Below are positions 9,361 to 19,035 of a DNA stretch of 64,000 nucleotides, piece by piece. Below the pieces are notes generated by a model. That model saw nothing but the letters and a program-made list of their open reading frames with translations. It made no database searches and was not told the origin of the DNA. Within the stretch, counting starts at the first letter, position 1, and the number at the start of each line of letters is the position of its first letter. Both the position numbers and the translations under genes were made by a program. This DNA comes from Neisseriaceae bacterium (GTDB lineage Bacteria > Pseudomonadota > Gammaproteobacteria > Burkholderiales > Chromobacteriaceae): assembly GCA_027489245.1 (NCBI GenBank), contig JAIYAC010000007.1, positions 153,363 through 217,362 of the forward strand, given 5' to 3'.

Positions 9361-9813
9361 ATGAGCGAACAACAAGAGCTGCAACCGGTTTTCTCCATCG
9401 AAAAAATCTACGTAAAAGACCTGTCGCTGGAAATCCCTAACGCCCCCGCCATCTTCCTGGAGCAGGAACAGCCAGAAATCGACATGCAGCTGGCCAATGG
9501 CGCACAGCAGCTGGAAGACGGTTTCTTCGAATCGTCGCTGACCATCACCGTCACCGCCAAGCTGGGCGATAAAACCATGTTCCTGTGCGAAGTCAGCCAG
9601 GCAGGTATCTTCCAGATCCGCAATGTACCGGCAGAAGACATCGACCCGATCCTGGGCGTGGCTTGCCCGAACATCCTGTTCCCGTACGCCCGCGAAACCG
9701 TGTCCAACCTGGTTGGCCGCGCCGGTTTCCCGCCAGTACTGCTGACCCCGATCAACTTCGAAGCCCTGTACATGCAGCAACGTGCAGAGCAGGCCGAAGC
9801 CGGTAACGCCTGA
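9361..9813 (+). CDS. secB: Protein-export chaperone SecB
   Basis: 150 residues, matching the SecB family. The tetrameric cytoplasmic chaperone keeps preproteins unfolded and delivers them to SecA. Recognisable segments include [19 protein letters not shown] (N-terminal strand), the GIF segment, FPYARE near residue 105 and [16 protein letters not shown] near the C-terminus. Its two neighbours downstream follow closely (5-nt and 10-nt gaps), suggesting a grxC-secB-SH3-gpsA transcription unit ended by the gpsA terminator. Confidence 0.97.
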   Translation: MSEQQELQPVFSIEKIYVKDLSLEIPNAPAIFLEQEQPEIDMQLANGAQQLEDGFFESSLTITVTAKLGDKTMFLCEVSQAGIFQIRNVPAEDIDPILGVACPNILFPYARETVSNLVGRAGFPPVLLTPINFEALYMQQRAEQAEAGNA

Positions 9814-9818
9814 ACCCC

Positions 9819-10262
9819 ATGAAGCGACACCTTATTGTTGCTGCCGCCGTACTGGCCTCGCTGGCCAGTACGGCTTTTGCACTGGAGTTCCGCTCGGTAA
9901 AAGAAACCGGTGTGGCCCTGTACGATGCGCCCAACCTGTCGGCACAAAAGCTGTTTGTGGTGAGCCGTTACTACCCGGTAGAAGTACTGGCCGCGCAGAA
10001 AGACTGGTCCCGCGTGCGTGACGCTACCGGCGGCATAGCGTGGATACCGTCTGCCGCCCTGTCGACGCGCCGCACCCTGCTGGTCACCAGCGACAAGCTG
10101 GCGGTACGCGACAGCGCACAAGACAGCGCCAAGCTGCTGTTCTGGGCCGAAAAAGATCTGGTGCTGGATATGCAGGAAGCACCGCAAAGCAGCTGGGTCA
10201 AGGTAAAGCACCGAGACGGCAGCATTGGCTACGCCCGTATTAGCGGCCTGTGGGGCCTGTAA
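9819..10262 (+). CDS. Periplasmic SH3-domain protein
   Basis: 147 residues: a cleavable signal peptide (cleavage after STAFA) and two bacterial SH3-like modules, each with the pattern of ligand-type loop, DWSRVRD...IAWI and [15 protein letters not shown]. Bacterial SH3 (type 3) domains usually bind peptidoglycan or mediate envelope protein contacts. No enzyme domain is attached. It sits between secB and gpsA, with a 5-nt gap to secB and a 10-nt gap to gpsA. The exact role is unknown. Confidence 0.78.
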   Translation: MKRHLIVAAAVLASLASTAFALEFRSVKETGVALYDAPNLSAQKLFVVSRYYPVEVLAAQKDWSRVRDATGGIAWIPSAALSTRRTLLVTSDKLAVRDSAQDSAKLLFWAEKDLVLDMQEAPQSSWVKVKHRDGSIGYARISGLWGL

Positions 10263-10272
10263 GAAAGCCGTG

Positions 10273-11268
10273 ATGAAGATTACCGTTCTTGGTGCCGGTG
10301 CCTGGGGTACGGCGCTGGCACTGGCATTCAGCCGCCAGCATCATGTCACCCTGTGGGGGCGCGATGCGGCGCAAATGATCGACATGCAGGCCAACCGCCT
10401 GAATCGTCGCTACCTGCCCGAATGCCCCTTCCCGGATAACCTGCACCTGTCAGCCGATTTATCCGAAGCGGTGATGGGGGTAGAGCTGGTACTGGTGGTC
10501 ACGCCGATAGCCGGCCTGCGCCCCAGCCTGAAAGAGCTGGCCCGGCTGAAAGTGGACGCGCCCATCCTGTGGGCATGCAAGGGCTTTGAAGCCGGCTCCA
10601 GCCTGCTACCGCACCAGGTCGTGGCAGAGGAGTTTCCACGCCTGAAAACAGTGGGCGTATTGTCTGGCCCCAGCTTTGCCAAAGAAGTGGCGCTGGGCCT
10701 GCCGGCAGCCGTGACACTTGCCTCGGAAAACTACGCCTTTGCCCGCGATTTTGCCCGCGAGCTGCACAGCCCTCTGCTACGTATCTATGCCAACGATGAT
10801 CTGGTCGGCGTAGAAGTAGGCGGTGCCGTGAAAAACGTGATGGCTATTGCCACCGGCGTGGCCGATGGCCTCGGCTTTGGCATGAACGCCCGTGCTGCGC
10901 TGATTACCCGTGGCCTGGCCGAAATCACCCGTCTGGCCGTAGCGCTGGGTGGCAGCCAGCAAAGCATGCTGGGCTTGTCGGGCGTGGGTGACCTGCTGCT
11001 AACCTGCACCGGCGCGCTGTCGCGTAACCGTCAGGTAGGCCTGAAGCTAGCCGAAGGCAAGTCGCTGGATACCATTCTGACCGAGTTGGGCCATGTGGCC
11101 GAGGGCGTGCCCACCGCGCGTGAGGTACTGCGCATGGCCGAGCGGCTGGAAGTGGATATGCCGATTACTGCCGCGGTGTGCGAGCTGCTATATCACCAGG
11201 CCAAGCCACAGAGCGTGGTGGAGCGCCTGCTGGGCCGCACGCCCAAGCCGGAGTTCGGCACCCCCTGA
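10273..11268 (+). CDS. gpsA: Glycerol-3-phosphate dehydrogenase [NAD(P)+]
   Basis: 331 residues. It reduces dihydroxyacetone phosphate to sn-glycerol-3-phosphate for phospholipid synthesis in the cytoplasm. The start at ATG 10273 places the Rossmann motif [10 protein letters not shown] at residues 7-16, as in homologues; a GTG immediately before it is a possible alternative. Later signatures are [10 protein letters not shown], the catalytic-Lys strand [13 protein letters not shown] and [12 protein letters not shown]. It is the last gene of the grxC-secB-gpsA unit. A copy of the 10-bp repeat and a strong terminator follow. Confidence 0.97.
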   Translation: MKITVLGAGAWGTALALAFSRQHHVTLWGRDAAQMIDMQANRLNRRYLPECPFPDNLHLSADLSEAVMGVELVLVVTPIAGLRPSLKELARLKVDAPILWACKGFEAGSSLLPHQVVAEEFPRLKTVGVLSGPSFAKEVALGLPAAVTLASENYAFARDFARELHSPLLRIYANDDLVGVEVGGAVKNVMAIATGVADGLGFGMNARAALITRGLAEITRLAVALGGSQQSMLGLSGVGDLLLTCTGALSRNRQVGLKLAEGKSLDTILTELGHVAEGVPTAREVLRMAERLEVDMPITAAVCELLYHQAKPQSVVERLLGRTPKPEFGTP

Positions 11269-11273
11269 GCCAG

Positions 11274-11283
11274 GTTGGCCGCA
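11274..11283 (+). repeat. 10-bp repeat GTTGGCCGCA (intergenic copy)
   Basis: An exact copy 5 nt after the gpsA stop, just before its terminator. It is one of ~41 exact copies in the window. Confidence 0.85.
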
Positions 11284-11295
11284 GCCGGCCCCCAC

Positions 11296-11329
11296 AACCC
11301 CTTTCTTGCTGAAAGGGGTTTGTTTTTTT
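11296..11329 (+). terminator. gpsA terminator
   Basis: A 10-bp perfect stem AACCCCTTTC/GAAAGGGGTT with loop TTGCT, then TGTTTTTTT. This is a classic intrinsic terminator. Confidence 0.9.
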
Positions 11330-11394
11330 ATGGGGTGAACCCTCTGCCCCTGGCAGTGTGTCGCGGCGCGGCTGGCTGCCGGGCGGTGCACTCA

Positions 11395-11955
11395 CTATGC
11401 TTCGTCATCCGTGGCGGCGTCCTCTGCAGGAGGCGGGGCAAACACGGTTGCCAGCTTTTCGCGCAGACTGACCAGATCAAACTCGTGTTCGTCACTATCC
11501 AGCCGCTGGGCAAAATGGATGGTGTCCTGCTCATCGGCCAGCCACAGCGCCGGGCAAGTCACGCCTGCCAGGGGGATATCCTGCAGCAGCACGCCAAAAT
11601 GTTTATGAAAATCGCGCCCGCGCAGGGTAGACAGCAACACTACCTGTGGCAAGCCGTGCTCGCGCCGTGCGCGCTGCAGGCTGAAGGGCGAATCCACCGT
11701 CACCACAATAAACTGCAGTAGTGGCCAGGCCTCCAGTGCCCGGCGCAGGTCCTGCAGCAGGGCCAGACCGGCCGATTCCGCATCAATCGACAGCAAGGTG
11801 ATCACCAGCTTCACCCGGCCCAGGTAGCGTTCCAGCGAAACATCGCGCAGCTGCTCGTCTACCAGCATGAAGCTGGGCAGCGTCTGCCCGGCTTCGGGGA
11901 AGCTGCCGCTTACTTCCAGCGTTTCTTCTTTATAGATAAATGGGTGTAGTGCCAT
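11395..11955 (-). CDS. Tpx-like peroxiredoxin homologue lacking both catalytic cysteines
   Basis: 186 residues, collinear with E. coli thiol peroxidase Tpx: AGQTLPSFMLVDEQLRDVSL, then the SID motif, DSPFSLQRARREHGL, LLSTLRGRDFHKHFGV and a C-terminal helix. The peroxidatic site SIDTGVC of Tpx reads SIDAESA here (position 62 is Ala). The resolving Cys position reads Arg97. The only cysteine is Cys134, elsewhere. Peroxidase chemistry by the known mechanism is therefore excluded, and a regulatory, chaperone or structural role is possible. An acidic tail (about the last 15 residues) is added. It is monocistronic and leftward. Confidence 0.8.
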   Translation of the reverse strand: MALHPFIYKEETLEVSGSFPEAGQTLPSFMLVDEQLRDVSLERYLGRVKLVITLLSIDAESAGLALLQDLRRALEAWPLLQFIVVTVDSPFSLQRARREHGLPQVVLLSTLRGRDFHKHFGVLLQDIPLAGVTCPALWLADEQDTIHFAQRLDSDEHEFDLVSLREKLATVFAPPPAEDAATDDEA

Positions 11956-12059
11956 CGAATCCTCCCAGCTTTTTACTATCGTGGCTTATCTGGGAGGAAT
12001 TTCAAGCGGGTCTTGCTGAGCGTGCAGCGGGCAGGGCGCCCGGCACGTAAAGGGAATAC

Positions 12060-13280
12060 TCAGGGGTAGTAAAAATGCAGGCTGTAGCCTAGCGCCTTGC
12101 CTTGTGTCATTTCCATGCGCAGCTGTAGTTTGAGCTCGCTATTGCCATTGAACTGGCCCAGTTTCAGCTCGTTGGCCGGTACATAGTCTTCCGGGCGGAA
12201 GGCTTTGCGTGCCACGACCTTGTCCTCGGCATCTTTCAGCGTCAGCTCCATTACCGGGAAGGCTTGCGGGTAGTTGGCCAGGTTCTTCAGCGTGGCGTTC
12301 AGCTGGATCAGATGGTCGTTTTGCGGCACGAAAGACAACTCGGACCATTCGGTACGGATGAGCTGGCGGTCGGTAGGCAGCGGTACGCTGCAGCCCAGGC
12401 TGGCGCATAGTGCTTCGAACGCAGGGCGCAGCTCGGGTGCTTCAGCGCTGATGCGCGTGCGGTTAAAGAAGGCAATCTGGCCGAGTAATGCCAGGCCTAG
12501 CAATATGGCCACCAAGCCTTGCACGGTGGTTTTTAGTGCGCCAGGGTTGGCCGCAGGCTGCGCTTCTGGCGCGGGCTCGTCCTGTTCGGGCAAAGACGAT
12601 GCCGGCGGTGCCGTGAATACGGGCTCTGCGCGGGTGGCCATGGCCGGTGCCGGGCTGGGGGCGGGCGGCTCGTCCGCTTCGGCCGGCTCGGGTTCCGGTT
12701 CGCTCTGGTAGGCGGACAGCTTTTTATTGCTTGCCGGGCTGCGCAGTGCGTCGGCCAGCGCCTGTTGAAACGCAGCTATTTCCTGGCGGCTGGCTTCCGC
12801 TTCGGCCGCAGCGGCGCGGAAATCCGGGGCGATATGGCTATCCGCTACTGGTGCTGGTTGGGCTGGCTTGACGGGCGGGGCCTCGACACGCTGTTTGTCC
12901 AGCAGGTCAAAGTCCGGCAGGTCAAAATCGGCGTCATCGATGGGGGTATCCGGCAGCGCTTGTACCGGTGCGCGGCTAGGCTGGGCAGGGGCAGGCTGGG
13001 CAGCAACGGGCTGAAAGTCTGGCAGTTCCAGCTCGAAATCATCGTCCAGGTTGCCAGGCAATGGCATGTCTGCCGCTCTGGCCGGTTGCGACATCACCGG
13101 TGGCGCGGGGGGGACCGGTGGTGCCTGGGGCACCTCCGGTACGGCGGCTTCCAGATGGCTGGGTGCGTGAAAAACATGGCTGCAGCGCCCGCAGCGTACC
13201 ATGCCGCCGGCGAGGGCGAGATGGGCGTCAGAAACTTTGAATTTGGTCTGGCAGCTGGGGCACTGTGTGGTTTGGCTCAT
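12060..13280 (-). CDS. Zinc-ribbon / DUF3426 membrane protein
   Basis: 406 residues. The N-terminus is an MJ0042-type zinc ribbon (CPSC at 7-10, CGRC at ~31-34). A long Pro/Ala/Glu-rich, presumably disordered linker (~50-245) leads to one TM helix (TTVQGLVAILLGLALLGQI). A C-terminal DUF3426 domain follows (SELSFVPQNDHLIQLNATLKN...). The family is common in betaproteobacteria beside prmA, as here, with 3 nt separating the two. Topology suggests the zinc ribbon is cytoplasmic and DUF3426 periplasmic. No biochemical role is established to my knowledge. Confidence 0.83.
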   Translation of the reverse strand: MSQTTQCPSCQTKFKVSDAHLALAGGMVRCGRCSHVFHAPSHLEAAVPEVPQAPPVPPAPPVMSQPARAADMPLPGNLDDDFELELPDFQPVAAQPAPAQPSRAPVQALPDTPIDDADFDLPDFDLLDKQRVEAPPVKPAQPAPVADSHIAPDFRAAAAEAEASRQEIAAFQQALADALRSPASNKKLSAYQSEPEPEPAEADEPPAPSPAPAMATRAEPVFTAPPASSLPEQDEPAPEAQPAANPGALKTTVQGLVAILLGLALLGQIAFFNRTRISAEAPELRPAFEALCASLGCSVPLPTDRQLIRTEWSELSFVPQNDHLIQLNATLKNLANYPQAFPVMELTLKDAEDKVVARKAFRPEDYVPANELKLGQFNGNSELKLQLRMEMTQGKALGYSLHFYYP

Positions 13281-13283
13281 GTT

Positions 13284-14174
13284 TTACGGGCGCTTGGTTC
13301 CGGATAGTCGGGTCCAGCCCTCGTCGAACACGGCAGCGTCCATGTCGAACCATTTGGCGTAAATGGCAGACAGCTCTTCGGCCTGCTCGGCAAGAATGCC
13401 GGAAAGCACGATTTTACCACCGGTTTTCACGTGGCTAGCCAGCAATTCGCCCAGCATGCGCAGCGGGTTGGCCAGAATATTGGCCACGACTACGTCGTAT
13501 TCGCCAGGCAGCAGGGTATCAGGCAAGCCAAAGTCGGCGCTGACACCGTTTTGCTGTGCATTATCGATACTGGAGCGCACGGCCTGGGCATCGATATCGA
13601 TACCACGGGTGGCACCGGCGCCCAGTTTCAGTGCGGCAATGGCCAAGATGCCGGAGCCACAACCGTAATCCAGCACGGTTTCACCGCCCTGGATTTGCTG
13701 GTCCAGCCACTGCAGGCACAGGCGAGTGGTAGGGTGGCTGCCTGTACCAAAGGCCAGGCCTGGGTCCAGCTGCAGGTTGATGGCGGCCGGGTCGGGCGAG
13801 GTGTGCCAGGTGGGCGTAATCCACAGCCGGTCAGAGATGCGGATCGGGTCGAACTGGCTTTGTGTCAGGCGTACCCAATCCTGCTCTTCTACCCGCGATA
13901 CGGTGTAGCTGGGCACATCGATATGGCACTGGTTGGCCGCAGCAGTGACCAGCAGGGCCACGTCGGCGTCTTCGGCAAACAGGCTGTTGATCAGGCTGTG
14001 GCTCCACAGCTGGTCTACCGGCTCGCCGGGTTCGCCGAAAATCGGCTGCTCGTCATCGGTACCCGCCAGCGCATCTTCGATGGTAGCGGACAGGGCGCCA
14101 ACGTCCATCAGGACGTCGGCCAGTTTCTCGGCCACAGCCGAGTCAGCGTGAATGGTGGCTTGCAGCCATGCCAT
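13284..14174 (-). CDS. prmA: Ribosomal protein L11 methyltransferase
   Basis: 296 residues, the family length. It trimethylates ribosomal protein L11 using S-adenosylmethionine. The N-terminal L11-recognition domain is followed by the class I methyltransferase core: LAFGTGSHPTTRLCL, VLDYGCGSGILAIAA (motif I), DIDAQAV (motif II) and VVANILANPL (motif IV, NxLANPL-like). It lies 4 nt downstream of accC and 3 nt upstream of the zinc-ribbon gene, so accB-accC-prmA-DUF3426 is probably one operon. Confidence 0.96.
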   Translation of the reverse strand: MAWLQATIHADSAVAEKLADVLMDVGALSATIEDALAGTDDEQPIFGEPGEPVDQLWSHSLINSLFAEDADVALLVTAAANQCHIDVPSYTVSRVEEQDWVRLTQSQFDPIRISDRLWITPTWHTSPDPAAINLQLDPGLAFGTGSHPTTRLCLQWLDQQIQGGETVLDYGCGSGILAIAALKLGAGATRGIDIDAQAVRSSIDNAQQNGVSADFGLPDTLLPGEYDVVVANILANPLRMLGELLASHVKTGGKIVLSGILAEQAEELSAIYAKWFDMDAAVFDEGWTRLSGTKRP

Positions 14175-14178
14175 GGAA

Positions 14179-15534
14179 TTAACTGCCTTTCTTCATCTGC
14201 GCCAGGCGCTCTTCCAGATAATGGATGCTGGTGCCGCCCTGACGGAAGGCATTGTCCATGAAGAGTTCCTGGTGCAGCGGGATATTGGTTTTGATGCCGG
14301 TGATGGCCATTTCGGACAGGGCAACGCGCATACGCGCCATGGCCTGTTCGCGGGTATCACCATAAGAGATCAGTTTACCAATCATCGAGTCGTAATGGGA
14401 CGGAACCGTGTAGCCCTGGTAGATGTGCGAGTCGATACGGATGCCCGGGCCACCGGCCGGGTGGTAGCTTTCGATCTTGCCTGGCGACGGGATGAAGGTG
14501 AACGGGTCTTCCGCGTTGATACGGCATTCCATCGCGTGGCCTTTGAACACGATGTCTTTTTGCTTGAAGCGCAGCTTCTCGCCGTAGGCAATGCGGATTT
14601 GTTCCTGCACGATGTCGATGCCGGTAATCAGCTCGGATACCGGGTGTTCTACCTGTACGCGGGTGTTCATCTCGATAAAGTAGAACTCGCCGTTTTCATA
14701 CAGGAACTCGAACGTACCGGCGCCACGGTAGCCAATACGGCGGCAGGCGTCGGCGCAGGCTTCACCAATACGCTTGCGCTGTTCGGCGGTAATGCCGGGT
14801 GCTGGCGCTTCTTCGATGATCTTCTGGTGGCGGCGCTGCATGGAGCAGTCGCGCTCGCCCAGGTACACGGCGTTGCCGTGCTGGTCGGCCAGTACCTGAA
14901 TTTCGATATGGCGCGGCTGTTCCAGGAATTTTTCCATGTACACGGTCGGGTTGCCAAAGGCAGCACCGGCTTCGGTACGGGTCATGTTCACCGAGTTGAT
15001 CAGCGCGGCTTCGGTATGCACCACGCGCATGCCGCGGCCACCGCCGCCGCCAGCGGCCTTGATGATGACCGGGAAGCCGATCTTGCGTGCAATCTTGGTG
15101 ATTTCTGCCGGGTCATCCGGCAGCGCACCGGCTACACCGGGTACGGTCGGTACTCCGGCGTCGATCATGGCCTGCTTGGCGGAGACCTTGTCGCCCATCT
15201 GGCGAATGGTTTCCGGGCGCGGGCCGATGAACACAAAACCGGATTGTTCTACACGCTCGGCAAAGTCGGCGTTTTCCGACAGGAAACCGTAGCCCGGATG
15301 AATGGCCTGGGCGTCGGTGACTTCGGCAGCGGCAATCAGTGCCGGCACGTTCAGGTAGCTCAGCGTGGACGAAGCCGGGCCGATGCACACAGATTCGTCG
15401 GCCAGCTTGACGTACTTGGCTTCGCGGTCGGCTTCGGAATGCACAACCACGGTCTTGATACCCATTTCGCGGCAAGCGCGCTGGATGCGCAGGGCAATTT
15501 CCCCACGGTTAGCGATCAGGATCTTTTCAAACAT
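14179..15534 (-). CDS. accC: Acetyl-CoA carboxylase, biotin carboxylase subunit
   Basis: 451 residues from ATG 15534 ([14 protein letters not shown]); the longer in-frame start adds 13 non-homologous residues. It carboxylates biotin on AccB using ATP and bicarbonate, the first step of malonyl-CoA synthesis. It has an N-terminal pre-ATP-grasp domain, the glycine-rich ATP loop [10 protein letters not shown] near 160, [12 protein letters not shown], and the metal/active-site stretch [14 protein letters not shown] near 290. The C-terminal domain is complete. It lies 132 bp downstream of accB, with a long perfect hairpin between them. Confidence 0.98.
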   Translation of the reverse strand: MFEKILIANRGEIALRIQRACREMGIKTVVVHSEADREAKYVKLADESVCIGPASSTLSYLNVPALIAAAEVTDAQAIHPGYGFLSENADFAERVEQSGFVFIGPRPETIRQMGDKVSAKQAMIDAGVPTVPGVAGALPDDPAEITKIARKIGFPVIIKAAGGGGGRGMRVVHTEAALINSVNMTRTEAGAAFGNPTVYMEKFLEQPRHIEIQVLADQHGNAVYLGERDCSMQRRHQKIIEEAPAPGITAEQRKRIGEACADACRRIGYRGAGTFEFLYENGEFYFIEMNTRVQVEHPVSELITGIDIVQEQIRIAYGEKLRFKQKDIVFKGHAMECRINAEDPFTFIPSPGKIESYHPAGGPGIRIDSHIYQGYTVPSHYDSMIGKLISYGDTREQAMARMRVALSEMAITGIKTNIPLHQELFMDNAFRQGGTSIHYLEERLAQMKKGS

Positions 15535-15614
15535 GTCGGTTTCTCCGCAGCCCGGATGCTGTCGTGCGGGCATCGGGCTCGGGCTGTTGGCAGCCCTTCA
15601 ATTCACGCGAAAAC

Positions 15615-15640
15615 GACAGGGCACGCTGGCGTGCCCTGTC
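15615..15640 (-). promoter_or_regulatory. Perfect 12-bp hairpin between accB and accC
   Basis: GACAGGGCACGC and GCGTGCCCTGTC form a 12-bp perfect stem closing on only 2 nt, followed on the transcribed strand by GTTTTC. It is a strong RNA hairpin inside the accBC transcript, 80 nt before the accC start. It could be a partial terminator, attenuator or processing site that sets the AccB:AccC ratio. The T-run is weak for a full terminator. Confidence 0.6.
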
Positions 15641-15666
15641 ATTTGAAATTCACGGCAGATCGCTGC

Positions 15667-16131
15667 TTATTCGATGATGAACAGCGGCTCGCCGAACTCT
15701 ACCGGCTGGCCTTCTTCGATCAGGACGGCTTTCACCACGCCGCTACGTTCGGCTTCGATTTCGTTCATCAGCTTCATCGCTTCGATGATGCACAGCGTGT
15801 CGCCTACGTTCACTTGCTGGCCTACTTCTACGAACGGCTTGGAGCCCGGGCTCGGGCGACGGTAGAAGGTGCCTACCATCGGGGATTTCACCGCGTTGGC
15901 GTTGTCTGCTGCCGCTACCGGTGCGGGTGCCACAGGAGCGGCTGCTACCGGGGCAGGGGCCGGTGCGGCATGCTGCGGCAGGTGTACCTGCATGGGTTGG
16001 GCGAAGTTGACCGCCGCATTGGCGGATACGCGGGTGATGCGGACTTTTTCTTCGCCCTCGGTCACTTCGAGTTCAGCAATGCCGGATTCCTCGACGAGAT
16101 CGATCAGCTTTTTCAGTTTGCGCAGGTCCAT
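15667..16131 (-). CDS. accB: Biotin carboxyl carrier protein of acetyl-CoA carboxylase
   Basis: 154 residues. It carries the biotin that AccC carboxylates and the transcarboxylase uses. It has the short N-terminal domain ([21 protein letters not shown]), a flexible Ala/Pro-rich linker (~48-80), and the biotinyl domain with [13 protein letters not shown], where Lys120 is the biotinylated residue. It is the first gene of accB-accC-prmA after aroQ. The start is 27 nt from the aroQ stop, so aroQ may be part of the same transcript. Confidence 0.97.
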   Translation of the reverse strand: MDLRKLKKLIDLVEESGIAELEVTEGEEKVRITRVSANAAVNFAQPMQVHLPQHAAPAPAPVAAAPVAPAPVAAADNANAVKSPMVGTFYRRPSPGSKPFVEVGQQVNVGDTLCIIEAMKLMNEIEAERSGVVKAVLIEEGQPVEFGEPLFIIE

Positions 16132-16158
16132 GGTCTTCCTTCGGATAGTATTCGGGTG

Positions 16159-16608
16159 TTATGCCGGCACGCTCAGACGCTTTATCGCGTGAGCCAGTGC
16201 CAGGGCGTAGCCATCAGCGCCCAAGCCGCAGATCACACCTACCGCCAGATCCGAGAAATACGAATGCTGGCGGAAAGGCTCGCGGGCGTGGACGTTGGAT
16301 AAGTGGACTTCAATGAATGGCACCTTGACACCTGCCAGGGCATCGCGCACAGCGACGCTGGTATGGGTAAATGCCGCCGGATTGATGATGACAAAAGCCG
16401 TGCCGTCGGTCAGGCAAGCGTGGATGCGGTCGATGAGCACGTGTTCGGCATTGCTTTGCAGAACATCCAGCTCAAAGCCGGCATCGCTGGCTTGCGCACG
16501 CAGGCGCTGGTTGATGTCGTCCAGGGTGTCCCGGCCGTAGTGCTGTGGCTCGCGCAGTCCGAGTAGGTTCAGATTGGGGCCGTGCAGCACGAGGATTTTT
16601 CGGGTCAA
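16159..16608 (-). CDS. aroQ: Type II 3-dehydroquinate dehydratase
   Basis: 149 residues if started at the TTG (16608), which has an AGGGA ribosome site 8-9 nt upstream and gives [17 protein letters not shown], the standard N-terminus. An ATG 14 codons upstream (16650) would add residues without homology. It converts 3-dehydroquinate to 3-dehydroshikimate in the shikimate pathway. It shows the N-terminal GPNLNLLG, the flexible lid around [10 protein letters not shown] with the catalytic Arg/Tyr, [13 protein letters not shown] and [14 protein letters not shown]. It lies upstream of accB. Confidence 0.94.
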   Translation of the reverse strand: MTRKILVLHGPNLNLLGLREPQHYGRDTLDDINQRLRAQASDAGFELDVLQSNAEHVLIDRIHACLTDGTAFVIINPAAFTHTSVAVRDALAGVKVPFIEVHLSNVHAREPFRQHSYFSDLAVGVICGLGADGYALALAHAIKRLSVPA

Positions 16609-16896
16609 GGTGTCAGTCCCTGTTTTGATATGGGCGCGAGTTTGCCGCAATTGTCAGCAAGATGTCCAGCAATTGCCGCATTTCAAACGTGTGTTTAAGT
16701 TGCGACCGTGTTGGAAAAATGTTGCGCTTTCGAGTGAAAGCACTAACAAATCGGCACATTGTAAGCAGCCGGTAAACTTTAGCGAGGTGCAATAAAACGC
16801 TTGTTGATCTGGCACAAGCAGACGCTGTGCCGGGAACGCTGCCACGGGATGGCGCTCGAAAGGTATAATCGCCACGTTTTCCAAAAGATACCCGCC
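16609..16896. other. Intergenic region aroQ / queA
   Basis: 288 bp between divergent genes. It holds leftward signals for aroQ and a relatively AT-rich core (~16680-16800), and on the right the TATAAT for queA. No ORF with family support is seen. Confidence 0.5.
16864..16869 (+). promoter_or_regulatory. -10 box of the queA promoter
   Basis: TATAAT in GGTATAATCGCC, 28 nt before the queA ATG, with no clear -35. Confidence 0.5.
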
Positions 16897-17922
16897 ATGC
16901 ACGTTTCCGACTTTGACTACCACCTTCCCGAAAACCTGATCGCGCAGCACCCGCCCGCCGTGCGCGGCGCCAGCCGTTTGTTGCTGGTGAACGGCAGCAC
17001 GCTGGCCGATGCGCAGTTTGCCGCCTTTGCCGATGCCCTGCAGGCCGGAGACGTGATGGTGTTTAACGATACCCGCGTGATCAAGGCGCGTCTGTTTGGC
17101 GAAAAAGCCAGCGGCGGCAAGATCGAGGCGCTGGTAGAGCGCGTGCTGGACGAACACCACGTGCTGGCCCATGTGCGCGCCAGCAAGTCGCCCAAGCCGG
17201 GCACACGGCTGATTTTTGCTGGCCGCTGGCAGGCCGAGATGGTCGAGCGTGTGGGCGAGCTGTTCCGCCTGCGCTTTCTGGATGCGGCCAACGTATTCGA
17301 TATTCTGGACGCTTCCGGCAAGCTGCCGCTGCCACCGTATATCGAACGCGATACCGATGGTGACGACGACGAGCGCTACCAGACCGTGTATGCGCGCGAA
17401 AAAGGCGCGGTCGCCGCCCCGACTGCGGGCCTGCACTTTACCGACGACATGCTGCAGCAGTTGGCCGCAAAGGGCGTAAAACTGTGCAATGTGACGCTGC
17501 ATGTGGGTGCCGGCACCTTCCAGCCGGTGCGGGTGGACAATATTGCCGACCACAAAATGCACAGCGAGATCTACGATATTCCGCAGGCTACCGTGGATGC
17601 CATCCACACCGCGCACGCGGCCGGCCGCCAGGTGCTGGCCGTGGGCACCACCAGCATGCGCGCGCTGGAATCCGCCGCTCGTGGCGATGGCGTGTTGAAA
17701 GCGGGCCGGGGCGAGACCGATATCTTTATCACGCCGGGCTACCGTTTCAACGTGGTGGATAAGCTGCTGACCAACTTCCACCTGCCCAAATCCACCCTGC
17801 TGATGCTGGTGTCGGCCTTTGCCGGCTACACCGAAATGCGTGCCGCCTACGCACACGCAGTCGCGCAGCAATACCGTTTCTTCAGCTATGGCGATGCCAT
17901 GCTGCTCACCCGCAAGGACTAA
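16897..17922 (+). CDS. queA: S-adenosylmethionine:tRNA ribosyltransferase-isomerase
   Basis: 341 residues from ATG 16897 ([19 protein letters not shown]); the longer open frame upstream lacks homology and crosses the -10 box. It transfers and rearranges the ribosyl moiety of SAM to preQ1-modified tRNA to make epoxyqueuosine. Signatures are [38 protein letters not shown] and [10 protein letters not shown], with [29 protein letters not shown] near the C-terminus (long conserved block). It is first in a rightward run with DUF971 and ubiE. Confidence 0.97.
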   Translation: MHVSDFDYHLPENLIAQHPPAVRGASRLLLVNGSTLADAQFAAFADALQAGDVMVFNDTRVIKARLFGEKASGGKIEALVERVLDEHHVLAHVRASKSPKPGTRLIFAGRWQAEMVERVGELFRLRFLDAANVFDILDASGKLPLPPYIERDTDGDDDERYQTVYAREKGAVAAPTAGLHFTDDMLQQLAAKGVKLCNVTLHVGAGTFQPVRVDNIADHKMHSEIYDIPQATVDAIHTAHAAGRQVLAVGTTSMRALESAARGDGVLKAGRGETDIFITPGYRFNVVDKLLTNFHLPKSTLLMLVSAFAGYTEMRAAYAHAVAQQYRFFSYGDAMLLTRKD

Positions 17923-17926
17923 GCCC

Positions 17927-18298
17927 ATGAGCGGATTGACTCACGACAGCGCCAGCCCGCAGGACATCATCCTGCACGCCGTATCGCGCCAGCTGGAGAT
18001 CAGCTTTGACGACGGCGCGCGTTTCACGCTGCCGGCCGAATACCTGCGCGTGCACTCGCCCTCTGCCGAGGTGCGCGGGCATGGTGTGGGCAACGAGGTG
18101 CTGCAAACCGGCAAACGGCACGTGGCCATTACCGGCCTGGAGCCGGTAGGGCACTACGCGCTGAAGATAGTGTTTGACGATGGCCACGACAGCGGCCTGT
18201 ATAGCTGGGCCTACCTATACGAGCTGGGCGTGAAGCACGACCAGTACTGGCAGGATTATCTGAATCGCCTCGCCGCCGCAGGCGCGAGCAGGGAGTAA
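17927..18298 (+). CDS. DUF971 (gamma-butyrobetaine hydroxylase-like N-terminal) protein
   Basis: 123 residues from ATG 17927, 4 nt after the queA stop. Family features are [31 protein letters not shown] and the C-terminal [28 protein letters not shown]971 is a small domain found alone in bacteria and fused to the N-terminus of eukaryotic gamma-butyrobetaine hydroxylase, where it may bind metal. In betaproteobacteria it is usually directly upstream of ubiE, as here (2-nt gap). Its function in bacteria is unknown. Confidence 0.86.
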   Translation: MSGLTHDSASPQDIILHAVSRQLEISFDDGARFTLPAEYLRVHSPSAEVRGHGVGNEVLQTGKRHVAITGLEPVGHYALKIVFDDGHDSGLYSWAYLYELGVKHDQYWQDYLNRLAAAGASRE

Positions 18299-18300
18299 GC

Positions 18301-19035
18301 ATGGACAACCAGACGCATTTTGGTTTTAAAACCGTCGATGAAAGCGAAAAGGCGGGCAAGGTGGCCGAGGTATTCCACTCGGTAGCGCAAAAGTACGACG
18401 TGATGAACGACCTGATGTCGGGCGGCCTGCACCGTGTATGGAAGCACTTCACCCTGACCACGTCCGGCGTGCGCGCCGGCGACAAGGTGCTGGACATCGC
18501 CGGCGGTACCGGCGACCTGGCACGTGGCTGGGCCAAGCGCGTGGGCAAGAGCGGCGAAGTGTGGCTCACCGACATCAATAGCTCCATGCTGACCGTTGGC
18601 CGCGACCGCCTGCTGGACGAAGGCATGATCCTGCCGGTGTCGCTGGCCGACGCCGAAAAGCTGCCGTTCCCCGACAACTATTTCAACGCCGTCTCGGTGG
18701 CCTTTGGCCTGCGCAACATGACGCACAAAGATGCCGCGCTGAAAGAAATGTTCCGCGTACTGAAGCCGGGCGGCAAGCTGTTCGTGCTGGAGTTTTCCAA
18801 GGTATGGAAGCCGCTGTCGCCGCTGTACGATTTTTATTCGTTCAAGGCGCTGCCGGTGATGGGCAAGCTGGTGGCCAACGACGCCGACAGCTACCAGTAC
18901 CTGGCCGAATCCATCCGTATGCACCCTGATCAGGAAACCCTGAAGCAGATGATGCTGGAAGCCGGCTTTGGCCGCGTGGACTACCACAATATGACCGGCG
19001 GCGTAGTGGCACTGCATAAAGGCATCAAGTTCTGA
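18301..19035 (+). CDS. ubiE: Ubiquinone/menaquinone biosynthesis C-methyltransferase
   Basis: 244 residues. It is a SAM-dependent C-methyltransferase that adds the ring methyl in ubiquinone (and menaquinone) synthesis. Motifs: the start [34 protein letters not shown], motif [41 protein letters not shown] and the [18 protein letters not shown] region. The stop overlaps the next start by 1 nt. ubiJ and ubiB follow 1.6-2.2 kb downstream on the same strand. Confidence 0.98.
   Translation: MDNQTHFGFKTVDESEKAGKVAEVFHSVAQKYDVMNDLMSGGLHRVWKHFTLTTSGVRAGDKVLDIAGGTGDLARGWAKRVGKSGEVWLTDINSSMLTVGRDRLLDEGMILPVSLADAEKLPFPDNYFNAVSVAFGLRNMTHKDAALKEMFRVLKPGGKLFVLEFSKVWKPLSPLYDFYSFKALPVMGKLVANDADSYQYLAESIRMHPDQETLKQMMLEAGFGRVDYHNMTGGVVALHKGIKF

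Noticed and set aside
14152..16302. 716-codon plus-strand frame across accC and accB
   Set aside because: Antisense to well-supported accC, accB and aroQ; the translation is Gly/His/Arg-rich without any family motif.
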